Source: Phallusia mammillata
Lineage: Eukaryota > Chordata > Ascidiacea > Phlebobranchia > Ascidiidae
Direction of reading: 5' to 3'
DNA length: 64,000 nucleotides
NCBI GenBank assembly: GCA_003260075.1
Contig: QLIY01000102.1
Span: 124,001-188,000, forward strand
Made by a program: the position numbers and the translations under genes. Numbering within the stretch: the stretch's first letter is position 1; each line of letters opens with the position of its first letter. Below are positions 36,901-52,063 of the stretch, piece by piece. The notes below the pieces were generated by a model, which had not been told where the DNA came from, ran no database searches, and saw nothing but the letters and a program-made list of their open reading frames with translations.

Positions 36901-39900
36901 ACAAAAACCCTAAATTACAAACCTCAAAGTAATTCGTATATAGGCGCTGTAGCTTTCGGGAAAAAAACATTTTTGCAGAAAACACACAAACCTGTTAAAA
37001 GGTCGTCTTTTGTTTTGGCTGTTTTCCTCTCTGGTGTGGCGTGAGCCTGGGTTGGTTCGATTTTTAAAGACAATCTAAGATGACAGACAAAAAGTTGATC
37101 AAACAGCCGTCGATCAAACCAAGTTAATTCATCGTGGAACTTACTTGTAATTGTCTTCCTCGAGGAATTTCTGCAACTCTTCAATGTACTTGACGGAGTT
37201 GAGGTAATTCTTGATGTGTGGTTGCTCTTGTAGGTGATCTACACATGACAAAACGTGTAATTAAACAGGATTAAAGACAACGTCTGTCACACAAAGTTAG
37301 CCGCACAGCACTTCACCGCGAAATCAGAAACACTACTTCTGGTTATTCTTCGACAATTAAAGAATTTAGCCCATAATCGAGAGTATGGCTTTGCAAGACT
37401 AACCATATTTTGATTGTTGGAATTCGGAGATAACCCGAAGAATGTTGTTCATTTTGTTTGTTCTCTCATGACTTTCCAGTCCTCCCGTGTCAGGGTGGGC
37501 CGAATTGATGTACATTACATCAGCTAGATACATTCCTGTGAAGAAGAACATCAATTTACAAAACGTTACTGATTGACTACAACTCGAAAGACCACATACA
37601 AAATATTGGTCCAGAACACTATGCCCCAAAGACGTGCCATTCTTAAGCAAGTGTTCAAACACACATAGTGGGTCGCAAATGCGGTTACAAGATCACGCAA
37701 AACAGATAGCGACTGTTTATAAAGTCATGGGTTCCACGCAATACCAACTACACAAGCTACGCCCAGGAGTTGTACTGGTAGCGAAAAAAGGGCCGCCGAC
37801 TTTCGGTCATTGGTTCGGCGTCAGCAGATCGAAGACGGTCGACCGTGGTGTGTTTTCGTCCATCAACGCGCCGCGAATCCAGGTGCGTCCTTCAACTATT
37901 CGACCAGCGACAGCTATGCAGTCACAGTACGAGTTGTTAGGATGATTAGTAGCTGTATAGGGGCGGGGAATCACTGTGCTCAGGGCGGGGTATTTGCTCA
38001 GGCGCAACTTAAGATCGACGACGGACAATAGGATGGACACAACACATGATAGCTGCCGTTTTATTGTGGTTGAGGCGAGTACAGCGTTTTGTGAGTCGCC
38101 AGTGATGGTCGCTACGACAGAATACAAATTCACACGGGATTTGTGATCCAGTGAGGACGCGAAACGAAGTAAAATAGAAACTCAACAAGCAGACTTCTCT
38201 AGACTAGTGAGGAGAAAAACTTTTTAAGTATGTGTTAATTTAAATACTGCAACCTCACACCATAGTTAAGTTTGTGTAATGCACAATACTAATTTGACCA
38301 CGGGTGCAATTTAGTAAACTCAGTTTAGGATTACGATTAGTCAAACGCGTTAATCTCAACATTTGGTTGATCTAGCAAAGTGATTCTTACCGCGCTGTTG
38401 TTTTTAGTCAAACACCAACATAGACGCGACGTCTCAACCCTTGACACGCAAAATAAGCAGTGAGTATTTTAAGACGATCTTATTACAAGCACTGGCGGCC
38501 GGAAAAGGCCGGAATTTGCAGTACGGGTCGAGTTTTAAGTGAAAAGGACATTTATAGGATTAAACGTAGGATGCACCTGAGACTGACAGTCCAGAACGAC
38601 GTGGGGCAGGGTGAAATTTAATCCTGTTATTGTCAAGATATTGCCAAACCGCAGCCACCCGTGGCTAAGTAAAATCGCACAGGCGCGAAGAATAGTCGCG
38701 ACACGTCAACTGAAACCCAATGCAGGAAGTTAACTATTGATTTAAGTTCGCACAGGATTTTAAAATGCAAGTTAGGCGGTTGCTTTTTACTTTATGCATT
38801 GTATGCGGGTTACTGTGTAAAATCAAAGCAGCAAATACAACCAACAATGGAGCTATCAAAGATCCGATGATCGAGTTGGAAGCATTTGCGGCTCCACGCG
38901 AAAATACAGACACAAGCAGGTCGATAGATTTTGACGTGGAAGCGCTTCAGTCCAGATCTATAGTAGATTCAAATGAAGATTTGATGTCGGCGGCGTCAAA
39001 AAAGCGGGACGTACATGGCAATGTAGTGACAATTTCAGAAGGAAACCGGCAAAGTTTGCACCGATTTTACGTCGAACGGGGACAGCTGACCGAGACAGGT
39101 AATTACGAACTCACTCAGACATGCACAGTCAGTTTGGGTTCACGTCGCCTAATATCTGCCCGTCGCATGTAATTAGTTTCGAGGTTAAACAGGCAGTGAA
39201 TACGACGAGTTTAACGGTATTGTTGATTTTAAAGAGGGCGACAGCGACTCGGAATGCACGTTCACTTACGTTCTGCCACAGAACCTGCCGCAAGCATCTC
39301 GTGTATGCATTGCGTCACACACACGAGTGAGAGCGGTTACGAGTAAAACGACCAACGATAACTTGCGGGAAATCTACAATCAAGGTAAGCTTCGATCCAC
39401 AACAAAACACTAAAACATTTGATTCAAACGTCATAGCAAACAAAAATACTGTAATACGCTTTTGTCTCCTATGACATGAATTCGAACGTGAAACTGAAAT
39501 GGCTGCGCCACCCGATAACATATTCTTAACTATTTATTTTTTTCAAGTGATGGTGGCCAAGTCACAAATGGAAACAATGCAGAATGAAATCGTTCGTGAG
39601 CGAAACATTCCGTCGAGAGAATTTGCCGCACTCAAGCGTGACGTGGGTGAAAGTTGTACGTCATTACCCCTCATGCAAAAGTAAACAAATAAGGTTATCT
39701 GCAATGCAGGTGAATTACCTAAAGCAAGAATCGCGTGTTGGCAACGAGCGAATAGCTCAGCTCCATACACAACTCATGCACGAGATTGTTCACAAGCGCG
39801 AAAACCGCATCGAGTTCGGCGAGATGGAAAACCAGCTCCTTAACCACACCATCAAATACTACATGCTACGAGTAAGTAATTAGTTAGTTGTAAATATTAC

Positions 39901-41101
39901 TAAAGTTTGTAAAGGGCGAATCGCCATTGAGCGGACCACGACATATCGTAAACTACCTTTCCAAAAGGAAACCACATTCTGACCTATCACTTGTTTGGCC
40001 GAAAACCAACTGTTGTACTCGCTACAACTTATGCGATCGAAATTAATCTCTTCGGTTGAACTTTGACCCCGAAATCCATTAGCACCAGCAGAAATAGACA
40101 AAACAACATACATCCAGAAAATGACATTTGATGTAATGCGTGAGTTGTGACGTCAAAGCACTTTAATAAGTCAGTCGCGGTTACGACAAGTGTCTTGAAA
40201 AAACTAAAGTGCTACGTGTTTTAATAGAATCCATGGGGTATCGACTTGCTATCAACCGAGTTACTTTCGATAATAGTTAAGTTGACTGTTGCAACGATCA
40301 TATACTGCACCCTTTCGTGACATAAATATACATTAAGTTTGCAAGAGACCTTTGCAAAGTTGTAGCAGAAATACGACTAACAAAAAGTAACAATTTGGTT
40401 TGACACAGATTTAAGGGTTACCCAATCCCCCACAGCCATTCCAAATAACGGGTTTTCCGCTCAATTTCTAATCTGCTTGATTTACGAGACAGTCGGGTTT
40501 CAAATTTCAAAACATTAACCTAACTACACGTCTTTCAACAGGACCAGCACGGGCGACTGCAGCAGGCACATACCGCATTGCAAGATCAAGTTTCTAGTCT
40601 TGAAGATCAGTTGGCAAGTCTCCGTCGGACAGTGGAGGCATTGACAGAACGAAGTAACGTCGAGGACAGAGTAAGTCAAGCAAAGTACGAATTTTCGGGC
40701 GCACTTCTGCGGTTTAACTTGTTTGACCCGCCTTGGCTAGTGCCAACCCGCGAGCTTTGTGTGGTAAAAATATTACACAAAGTTCCGCCCACAAGTAAGT
40801 CATGTCAAAGACCCGTAAAGTTTCATAACATCTTAAAATCAATGTACCGAATAAAGTCAGCTTAACTTTTGTGCAGAACGTTGCATCTCGTCGGGAAGCG
40901 GAGACAACGCCGAGAACACTACAAACAGGGAATAGCAAAGAACCAAACATTGTGACACCTGCAGTTGCAACGCCAGCAACGCCAAGGCGACCATCCCGCG
41001 CAGGTGACAAGTAATATCTATTTTTATAAATTTTCTGTTGCAAAACTGGTAAATTGGCCTTGTTAAAGTGGTTGATGGTCTGAATCATACAATTATCGGT
41101 T

Positions 41102-41186
<85 letters not shown>

Positions 41187-44100
41187 GGAAAACGGCAAAA
41201 ACGTAAATTTGATGTCTAGACCGGAGGTTGGCCTCTGAGTCACAAAAGTCATTTGAGGGAAATTGCTAGATAACAAAATACAGCAGCAACAAACATTTTA
41301 TTCTGCCAAAGGTCAAATTTTGAACACCAAAAAAGTTATGGCGACTGTAATGCAACGAAAATCTCTACGACTTCCGTAACTTATCCTATCTTTCGGCGAA
41401 CAAAATTGTAGGAAGCAGCGAAATCCGCGGATCACGACATGAAAGGCGGTTTGGTTGCCATTAAACCGCGAGGGAAAATGTGCTATTAGTCCCAGCAAGA
41501 TCGCTGACAGACAGTTGCCCGCGACAAGTTTGCCAAACAAAGGTCTGTAAACAGCGGCGCTACAATCGAATGCACAACAATTTGTTTGAAGTGCTAATCC
41601 GATTACAGATACGTCTGGTGGCTTGATTTCTTACCTCGTCGCGCCGTCAAAAGTTAAACAATTAACGTGTTGAACGCAACAAAACGTAAACTTCTTAGTT
41701 CTCGTTTCGGTGGTTTTCCATTACTCTTGCGACTTCTTCGCTATTTAGGTGCTACACTAAAGAGTGGACCGATTGTTGCTCCCATACACCGTGTAAGTGA
41801 TATTTGAGAGGAAGCAGACATGTTGAGCGTCACAAAGAGCGATAACAAAACAAGGGAACGGAAAAGGGTGCTCAAGGGCAAATAACGTAACAACCCTAAA
41901 TTAGCACATAATTTAATTATCGCATGTCGGAAATACTGTACACATAAATACCACCACATAGAAAATTTTTTTATGGCATTAATAACTGAATAGATAAATC
42001 TGGATTTAGTCGTGCAGCGTGAAACGAACATAACGTTACGAAATCAGGTTTAACGCTCAGTTCTCACAAGTCCGAGCACTCAGCATCCTTGCGTGAAATC
42101 GGTGAGAGCGTTTCTCGATACAACGCTATCTCGCGAGTTGTGAACTGCTCCCAGGGTAATTGTCACAACAAGCAAATACTCAGTGAAACGCCGCCAATCG
42201 GGCTTAAGCGAGGGAGCGGGGACGACTTTGGGATGTTCGCAAATCGGCCTTTATTAGCGAGCGGTTCGGAATGCGCAGTGCTTGAAAGGAATGTCCGACC
42301 GAAGTGTCATCGATGGCCTGGCCGAGTGTGCGCCGCTAAGGTTTCCTACGGATCGCGAATCGTCGTGGTCTAAAGTGTTTGCAGAGACGCACCACAGCCT
42401 GACCGAATGACTTCCAGTAGCCGGTGCACAACCGCACAAATTGTACACGGAATAGCCGGCGATAAAGCGCTTTACCTCCGATATTAGCAGTTTAACCCAA
42501 AATAGGTGGTTATATGCGGATTACAGTCGCCGCAAAGCCTTTTATAATGTCATGTAAACTGACTTGTGGAATGTCACCGACGTGGTGTAGTCAGCAATTT
42601 ATGTTTCTATGTGTCATTCAACTTCAAATCTTTGAAAGCGGGCGTTTGTTTCCTTGTTAGCCGGTGACACGACTGTGTTTGGATGGTCTACCGCAGACTG
42701 TGGGCGCTTCTTGTTTAACAAAAAAAAAACGCAAAACGATATTGAATTTAAAAACGTCAACGCCCATTTGCAACATAATTTACAAGGCTACAAATAACAA
42801 AACGCAAACATGACCCCCTAAAAACAACGGGACGTAAACCAGAAACCGCACAGGTAACGTTGTCAATGGAAACGATACGCGATCCCGTAAGTCACGTGCA
42901 TATGACGCATATTTGACCGCAATTGTTGGGGGGGGGGGCGACCCCCTAAAAACAACGGCACGTAAACCAGAAACCGCACAGGTAACGTTGTCAATGGAAA
43001 CGATACGTGATCCCGTAAGTCACGTGCATATGACGCATATTTGACCGCAATTGTTGAAGTGCGAAGAAACCCGGTACAACCAAGAATGATTTGAAGTTTG
43101 GTGCGTTTAATTGTTGCAGGTTCCTACCGGGATTGCGAGGAAGTTCAGAAGCGCGGGTTCACTGAAAGTGGAATCTTTGCACTAAGACTCCCATCTATGG
43201 CGCGCAAAATGCGAGTTTGGTGTGATCTTGAACAGGTAAGCTATGCATTGTCCGTTGACATCTACTTTCGATCTGACAGGTGAGCAAATAGTGCGTGCAG
43301 ACGTTGAGTGCTCCACAAACAGAAAACCCCTAACATGTCAACGCATCAACTGGACGGTCATAATCTCAAGTGACCAGTAAAGGAAAACAGCTATTAATAT
43401 CAGTTATACGTAAATGAACCATGTATTTCTTATCCAAAGGTTGAGTAGGTGCCATAGTTTTTGGCATATCCTTTAGTTTAGCGGATCTGCAATCGACAAT
43501 ATGGCGCCAAATAGTTAATTCGTTGCACACGATGCTGGCGTATTTGGAACACAGCCAAGTTTGTCGTGCATGAATAGGTCTCCCCGACCTGGTCCGTTGC
43601 CACTCGTCACATGACCAACGCAATCTAATGACCACGTTGACAGCAATATAGCGTAGGGTCATCTTCAGGTCATAGTTTACGTGATTCGTAAAGGCCATGT
43701 CTTAATATAGCGACAAAGAATGGCAAGAAGGAAACCAACGCTAAAGTTTTTCGCAGGATCCCGGCGGATGGATTATCATTCAGCGACGGACGGGGGCCGA
43801 ATTATCATTCCAGCGCAACATGGCAAGTTACAAAAAGGGATTCGGGCGACTCCGTGGCGATTTCTGGCTTGGTTAGTGAAGCTAATGCGCAAACGCACAA
43901 ACAAAACTTAACACGAAACTGCACGCTGTACCGTGTATTATTGCCATACGTGTCGTACAATGAGCCGATTTTATCAGTTCTCAGGTGTCTGGTTTCACGC
44001 AGAGTTCGTTTATTGCGCGTTTTTATCTTGTCAGTCGCCACTTAAATTTTGCTATCGACATCTATGCATCATTTGGTAACCGTAAAAATACGGTAATGCT

Positions 44101-47100
44101 TTCGCAGGTCTTGAAAACATTCACAAGCTGACAAACCAGGGACGGAAAAACTACAAGCTTCATGTTGACTTGGAGGATTGGCGCGGCAAAAAAACTTTTG
44201 TAGAATATCGAAGTTTCCGCGTCGATAACGAGGAAAGTGGCTACAGATTGCGGATCGCTCATTACTCGTAAGCAGTTGAAAAACTCATCTAAAACTTAAC
44301 TTTAACCATACAAAATGTTGAAACAGGGGAAATGCTGGCGATTCACTGACTTGGCACAATAATATGGCTTTCACGACAAAGGACGTGGACAACGACCCGT
44401 TTGACCGCAACTGTGCTACTTTCCACGGAGGCGGATGGTGGTACAACACATGTGCACAGTCCAACCTGAATGGCATTTACTACAAGTAAGTTACAGTACA
44501 CCGTGAATTGTTCTTCTTCTAGTTGTAAATAGCAGGCAACGAAATTCAGAAAACACCGATTTACTATTTTGAAACCAAACAAGATTGACTATTTGAAGCG
44601 TTCTACTGCTCATGAATTTGTTGGGATAAATCAACCAGAAACCAAATCACGCTTGGCAGCCAGCATGAAATCCAACAAAAGGATAGCGAAATGATTTAAA
44701 AGTTTTTGCACTGTGACGAACTCGATTTACAAATTTGTATTATGTTTTAGGGGAGGACACTACCGGAGCGAATATTTAGACGGAATCTATTGGTCGGATT
44801 GGCGAGGAGGAACTTACTCCCTCAAAAGTGTTTCGATGAAAATCCGACCAACAGACTGATGAAACAACCTCACAATGAAATGTTAGAAGCAATTGATTTG
44901 CAGTTTTGCATCAACCCGTACATCTTGTGAAGTTTGTACTTCTATCGGCCGTGCGGGTTTTCAGTACCGACAACTATTTCTGTGAGTTGGCATTGGCCAG
45001 CAAAACATCTTCAGATGACATATTTTGCAAGCAGATTTAAAGCAGAAAATACAAAATATTCAGATTTGTATTTTTTACAGTATTAAGTCAAATGCAAACC
45101 AAACAATAAAGAAAGTACTCAATGCTCCATATTTGCCGAATAATCAAAACATTTGTACCAATACGTCCAGACTTAACTGGCTCAAAATGACATTTAAACC
45201 AATTTCGCCAAACCATTTACGCTGCTCAATGGAATCTCGTAAAATTGCTCGCATGTTGTGATCCATATAAACCAAGCTTTGCGCGGTTGGCGAGAGAAGA
45301 TTTGAGTTTTCTATACTTTAAAAGATCCGAAAGGTCAGTGAAAAGCCACCACTTGATCCGACCCCATTACCGGCGCAAAAGTGCGGGTGGCTCCGGTATT
45401 AATTGGCGACAATAAGAAATGGTGACAAAACGCTTAACATTAGGGGAAAATAGAATTCAGAGGCACGGTGATCGTCGATGCCTACGTGTGGTGGTGGACA
45501 CGCATGGAGGATCATGACAGTGATCTCTGGCCGTGCTGAAGATATACGGGAAGGGACTTTACATTTGGTAACCAGTGGTGGGTCATGGTCTCAAGTAGGG
45601 GCTTCTTGTATTACACGCAGGACTTGAGGTATCTTTTTAAAACCAACAACCCATTGCCATCTCTGCTGCCCGCAAAGGCACGGGACTTGAAGAAAAAAAT
45701 CGCACAAAATATTTACCCAAGCGCAATTATCGTATTAGATGCAAAGGGAATGTGTTGAAAATGAAATGCGTTCGCACCAATGTTTACAAAACTTGGTTAT
45801 AACAGGTGACGACCAAATGTGCGTCTATGCAGTGTTTGCCAAAAACTTGACAGTAAGTTTTTGGGGGGGGGGCTCGCCCCAATGTTTACAAAACTTGGCT
45901 ATAACAGGTGACGACTAAATGTGCGTCTATGCAGTGTTTGCCAAAAACTTGACAGTAAGTTTTTAGCAAATATTGGACAGACCACAACATCCGCTTAATA
46001 TGGAACAAATTTTCAACACTCGACCTCGCAGAAAGAAGCATACTGTAAATATGTTTAGCTTACTTGTCTTATCAAAAACATTCAACTTTAGCCCAAGAAA
46101 CTTGTAAACAACAGATTTTCTTATCGTAAAATTAAACAGTGACCACAAAACAATTGATAAGATTATGTTACTGTCCCGCTTTAAGCTGGATTAAATATAC
46201 TGATGTTAGTGATGTAAGATTATATATTATGTGACAAAGCGGCTTAATGTTGATAAAAGTTAAAACACGTAGTCATACAAAGGTCATTAGTCATCAAAAT
46301 AGTCTATAATGAAATTTTCATATTTAACAAGCAGCGAAATAGTTTGCTTTTAGTTTTGAAACAAAAACCAGTTAAACAAAAACCAAACAAAAACCTTTTT
46401 AAAGCTACGATATCTCGCGGACCTTGTTAAGTAACCATGTTAATCTGGCGATCAAAATACATTTCATACATTTTCTTGGTGGGCTAGCATTTGATTTTGC
46501 ATAAAATTACGACCAGATATAAAACGTCACAGCCCAACGGTCAGGAATAGCTGGTTTCGAAACTAGAGCATTGGTCTATTTTAATACAGGGGGGGGGGAG
46601 ATTTTGCTTAAAATTACGACCAGATATAAAACGTCCCCCCCAACGATCAGGAATAGCTGGTTTCGAAACTAGAGCATTGGTCTATTTTAATACAAACTAT
46701 TTATAGTTACGAAAAAACCATTGATAGTAAAAATACTCCTTACATAGCCATGCAAGCTCGAAATTATTCGTCCTTTGAACAAAAATTCTGAATTGGCTCA
46801 AACTTTAAGGTGAATTCGACGCATGTTTCAAACCAGTAAACAGGCGACCCAAGTTTGGGAAACACTGCCCTACTGTACAAGCAAACATTAACTTACCTAA
46901 AAAGGGAATGCAGGGAAGTTTGATAGCTTCCATATGACTTCTTAACTCCCATCTATTATCATCTTCTTTCACAAGCGTCAAAAGGCGATCAAACGTCGAC
47001 TTGTGATGTTTGTTGATCAACTGCAAAGTTCAGAAAACCGTGTATTGAGGAATAGAAAGAAGCAAAAAGAGATACTGAGATTTCTAACGTGTTTTTTTGT

Positions 47101-50100
47101 GGACTTTCAACTTAAACTTTGAAAAGCATACATGCCAATTTTTGCATTGACATTTTGTTTCAAAAGCTCAAGTTGCAAGCACTGTAAATACAGATGGAGC
47201 TACTATCACAAGAACTCGCGGCACGGGCCTGTCACCTAACCCTAAATCACAGATTTGCTGAGTCAGCAATTTTTGCTATTGCAAACGGCTATGATCTGTT
47301 GCGCCACCTATCGGAAATTAGCAGGTCTGTGTCGTGTGTTCTTGTGTCAGTAGTTACACCGTAAATACAACAGTGAAAGCTCATGAGCACCACCCAGCGG
47401 AGATGTTACAACTGTATAGCTACGAGCTGCCGATAAGCAAAGACTTTGTCAACTGAACAAATAGACTTTCAAAGATAGTCTCTAGACTAGAGCACCTTTT
47501 TATGCTCAATATTGAAAGAGTGTCTGGTCAAATATTTACTGTTGCACAATCGAGAATCGACAGCGTTGAAATTGTCTATCAGTGCAAAACATTGATAGCA
47601 ACGCGATATTTAGGTTTTCTATTTTGCTCTTCAAATGGGGTTTATCAAGAGCGATCAAAGTTGTACAGCTTTTATTATACCGAGATCCGGTATTTGTCAA
47701 TATTGTCCCCAACGGTATTTTTCAACCCCTTTTTTTACAAACTCACAAAACAACACTAGAAAGGTGGCTTTCTGATATACTTCCATTTTATATATTCTAT
47801 AGGGGGGGGGGTGATCAAAGTTGTACAGCTTTTATTATACTGAAGATCCGGTATTTGTCAATACTGTCCCCAACGGTATTTTTCAACCTCTTTTTTTAAC
47901 AAACTCACAAAACAACATTACATAAAATATTGTAGAAGTTTTCAAGACAATAGGAAAAATATCCAGGGATTTTATATTAAATTTATTGTATAGTTGATAC
48001 TTCTAAATTGAGACACTTAGTAGTATGAAATTCTGGCAATAATTCTTTTACCAGGCCGTTCCAGCTTACTTTCACCACTGTTATCATTTAAGGCAATTGA
48101 TACAAATTTAAAAGTTAGTACTTACCGCCCACGTCTTGGTGAGACGAAATATGGAAGCACTGTTCAGGGATTGCACCACTGCCATCAAACTGTGAAGATT
48201 GCTCAATTCTAGAAGTTTCTGTGATTTTATAAAGGTTTGTTATGTAAGCGCCTATCCTTTATGAAGAAAGCAAACAAAACTGGCTAAGTGTCAAGAGTTG
48301 AGAAGTTGAAAGTCCACTGTGTACAATGGTTTGCAAAATGTTGGGTGTAAAGTACATAGTGCAATGAATTGTTGTATTCATGGATAACATGCATAAAGTG
48401 AGTGAATGAGGGGGGGGGGGAACCAGCTAAGTGTCAAGAGTTGAGAAGTTGAAAGTCCACTGTGTACAATTGTTTGCAAAACGTTGGGTGTAAAGTACAT
48501 AGTAGAATGAATTGTTGTATTCATGGATAACATGCATAAAGTGAGTGAATGAGAAATAAAAATTACACACACCTTGGCAATCTTTATAAAATGTGTCAAA
48601 ACCTCTGCTCTGCCTTTAAGACTTCCAGCATTAAGGATTTCTCTTATTACCCAGAAGCTTGTCTGAAAAAGAAAAAGCCGTTTGGTCATGTCATTTGGAC
48701 AAAAAAGTACCTTCAGTAACACACATACAAGAACAAATGAAATACCTGAAAATGAAAAGTACTTACTGACTACTTACATGATTAAATCGCTGAGTCATAG
48801 CACAAACATTGGGTGATATTTTCCATTTTGCTTTTTTAGTCCATCCACAACTGCTTAATTCTTCTGGTCGAATGGCACAAAATATTGGGAAATCGAGAAT
48901 GGTAAGTTGGCGCTGAAATAAACAATAAAATCAACAAATGAAACAGCAGATTTCCAAACGATTCAAGTCACCATGCTTTTGATGATATTTTAGTTTGACC
49001 ATGATAATTTAATTATTCTTAACACATATTTATGCATAGACATAAAAAACTTCTTAGGAAACATTAGCTTTAAACTTTCTGTCTGTCACAAACATTTTCA
49101 TGACATTCTGCATTTAGGACATTAAAAACATTAAATTTAACCACTTACTGCAAATTCCTCTGGAGAAACTCTCAGCACATCAAAGACAACTGCATCAAAA
49201 CTCTTCATCCTTGGAACTCTGCTTGTGCCATCAACTTCACAACTTCCACCCTGGATATAAGAAAAAAGATGCTGCTTGGCACTTCACTTACAATGAGGAC
49301 TGATAATGAAAGTGATCAAGTGGTAAAGCAACTGACACCTACTGATAAGCATCATGTGTCTCATGCACACTTTTTTTGCATCTACATTAAACAAGCACCA
49401 AGTTAAATATATAACCACATGTGACACAATTACACTTTTGACTTTTATGTGGGTGACCACTTATATTCGTGTTAGTCATAAACCTCATGTCATCCATACA
49501 TATTGGGTATTGGTTAGTCAAGCATGATACCATTACATATCAAATGTCATCCATGAAACACAGCAACGTACATTCATGAGAGGTAAGAGTTGCACTATAG
49601 TACTGGCCGACAACATTGGGTATTAATTACAATGGGGGTGTAGAAACATTTCTCCTATAAATGGCCCTGATCCAAAGTTGATCGTAAGAAATATACCGCT
49701 TTGTAATTGTATTTTAGTTGTATGTTTTTTACAACTTAAAAATGAATATTGTTTGCTTTTCTCAAATAAAGTTTTTTTCAAGAATTTTTGTTTCTAAACA
49801 TATTGATATAAAATGTTTGCTTTAAAATAAAAAAATACTAATTTTGTGCTCGATTTTTTCTGATAAGATTTAAGCTTGTTTAATTGATGTAACATTTAAA
49901 GTTTAGGTGATGAATCATGGCCACAACCAATTCCACACATTCTTTTTTAATTAGCTGACTAGAGTGTCCTAATCTTAAAAACTTTAAACTTTTGTTTCTG
50001 GTAGAGATGTACCGAATATTCGGTTTGCCGAATTTATTCGGCCGAATCGATCATTTTTGCAAAGATTCGGTTTCGGCCGAATAATTTGTTGCGATTCGGC

Positions 50101-51978
50101 CGAAACCGAATCTTTTACGAACACAAATTTAAAGCGTTAAACGTGTCTTTTCTGCTTATTAAGGTCCACGCAATCTTTCAAAAGCCCAAACATAACGAAA
50201 ATTGCGTCAATGTTTATCTTTTTCAACACATTATCGTTTTTCCCACGGTAGTAAAAAAATTAGTAATTCATTGATAGGTTGCCAATCATGCTTAAGGTAG
50301 TTTTAAACCCCACAGAACTGAAATAAGGACGAAACACAACTATTTTGCACTGGTTGCCTGGTAGATGAACATTTTTTTCACGTTAAACGCGAAGCGTGCG
50401 ACTTCGCGTGACGTCATAAATGATTCGGTTGATTCGGCCGAATTTATTCGGCAAAACCGCCGAATATTCGGTTTCGGCCGAATCGAAATTTAGCCGATTC
50501 GGTACATCACTAGTTNCGCCGAATACTCGGTTCCGGCCGAATAGAAATTTAGCCGATTCGGTACATCACTAGTTTCTGGACATTTGTCCAAACAAGTTGG
50601 ATAGGCCTAAAACAGAGGCAAGTTGAAGTATGCTGTTTGTCATTAGGCGATTAATTTCAAATGCATTTTTATTGTACACAAACTTGCATTGTTAAAAATG
50701 TACAAATTAGATGTTTTAAATACCTCTTCAGAGCTCTCATCTCGATAATGTCCCTCATACTGATGGTTGGTCATCATTTCATGTGTAGGTTTCCAGCTAA
50801 TAGAGTTTTTGGGTTTTCTTGAACTGTTTTGATAAACCAAGGACTTTGACTGTACAAAGAACAAATTGAGATGCATTATTAGCTTAATCAAATACTTGTT
50901 TATTTTCAAAATTGCCTAAAACAGTAATCATCATCTCCTACCTGTGATTTGGTGTGTTTACGTCCCTTTCCTTGCAAGTCTGCTTCTGAAAAGATAGAGA
51001 AAAAACATATGAAAAGATTTGTACAAAATGTATCAGGTGATATTAAGATCATGTATATGTTAACCTGTTAACGGTATTTTGTTGACAATTACCTGCTGAG
51101 TCCTGTTTTACAGCTGGAGATTTTGGAGGTAAATGTGACACAACTTCAGATGTTTGGAAGTTTTCACTTTCTGATGATGATGATGAATTGTTTAATGACA
51201 GTTCTCTACAAAACAATTATTCCTGGTTTTCAATTTTTTGTGTAAAAAGGTTAAAAGTGTGACAAAAATGATCAATGTGAGGTGAACTTAATAGTACAGC
51301 AGTAAACAAGCTGTCCAGTTAATAAACCACTTTATATATTAAGCTTAATGTTATCACAGGAAAAATAGTGCAGTATTTTCTGACTTATTTGACAATGACA
51401 AAACCGCTCAAAAGGACAAGGAAGACCAAAATTTAAATAAATATTGCCCCAAGCCAGTTTCAAACCTGTCACATTTGAGTAATTCAGAAGTATCTTACTT
51501 GTAGGGGCTTATTCTCCTGCACAAAGTAGGACTTCTTTTTCGAGAAAAGGGAGATGATTTGCTTACAAGTGATTTAGATCTGTGTATATCTGTGGAGTTC
51601 GTTGTTTCTCTGATATCTGTAAAAATAGCAAGCATAGGTACACATAACACAGACTTAAAGAGCAGCTTAACTCACAACAAAATTGCCATTAAAGTTGCAT
51701 AAAATGCTTCATTCAGATGTTTTTGGCAGAAGTATTGTCATTATCAGTAAATCAATGATAGTAAAGCAGAATAAACAATAATCTCAATCTTGTATTACCT
51801 GTTGAAATAACCAATACCTTTTTGCCTACACATAAATTATGTTGTTACCTGATGATGTTGATGGATTCAAGTGCTTCTGGTTGGCCTTTCCAGCAACAGT
51901 CTGTAAAAAAATTCAAAAATCAAGAACAGTAATTTAACTTACATACTGCCTCAAATTAGGATTTTCTTCTGTGAATGT

Positions 51979-52063
<85 letters not shown>

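Noticed and set aside
37634-37945. Plus-strand ORF upstream of ANGPTL as an extra gene
   Set aside because: No recognisable domain, no splice continuity with ANGPTL; overlapping frames exist on both strands.
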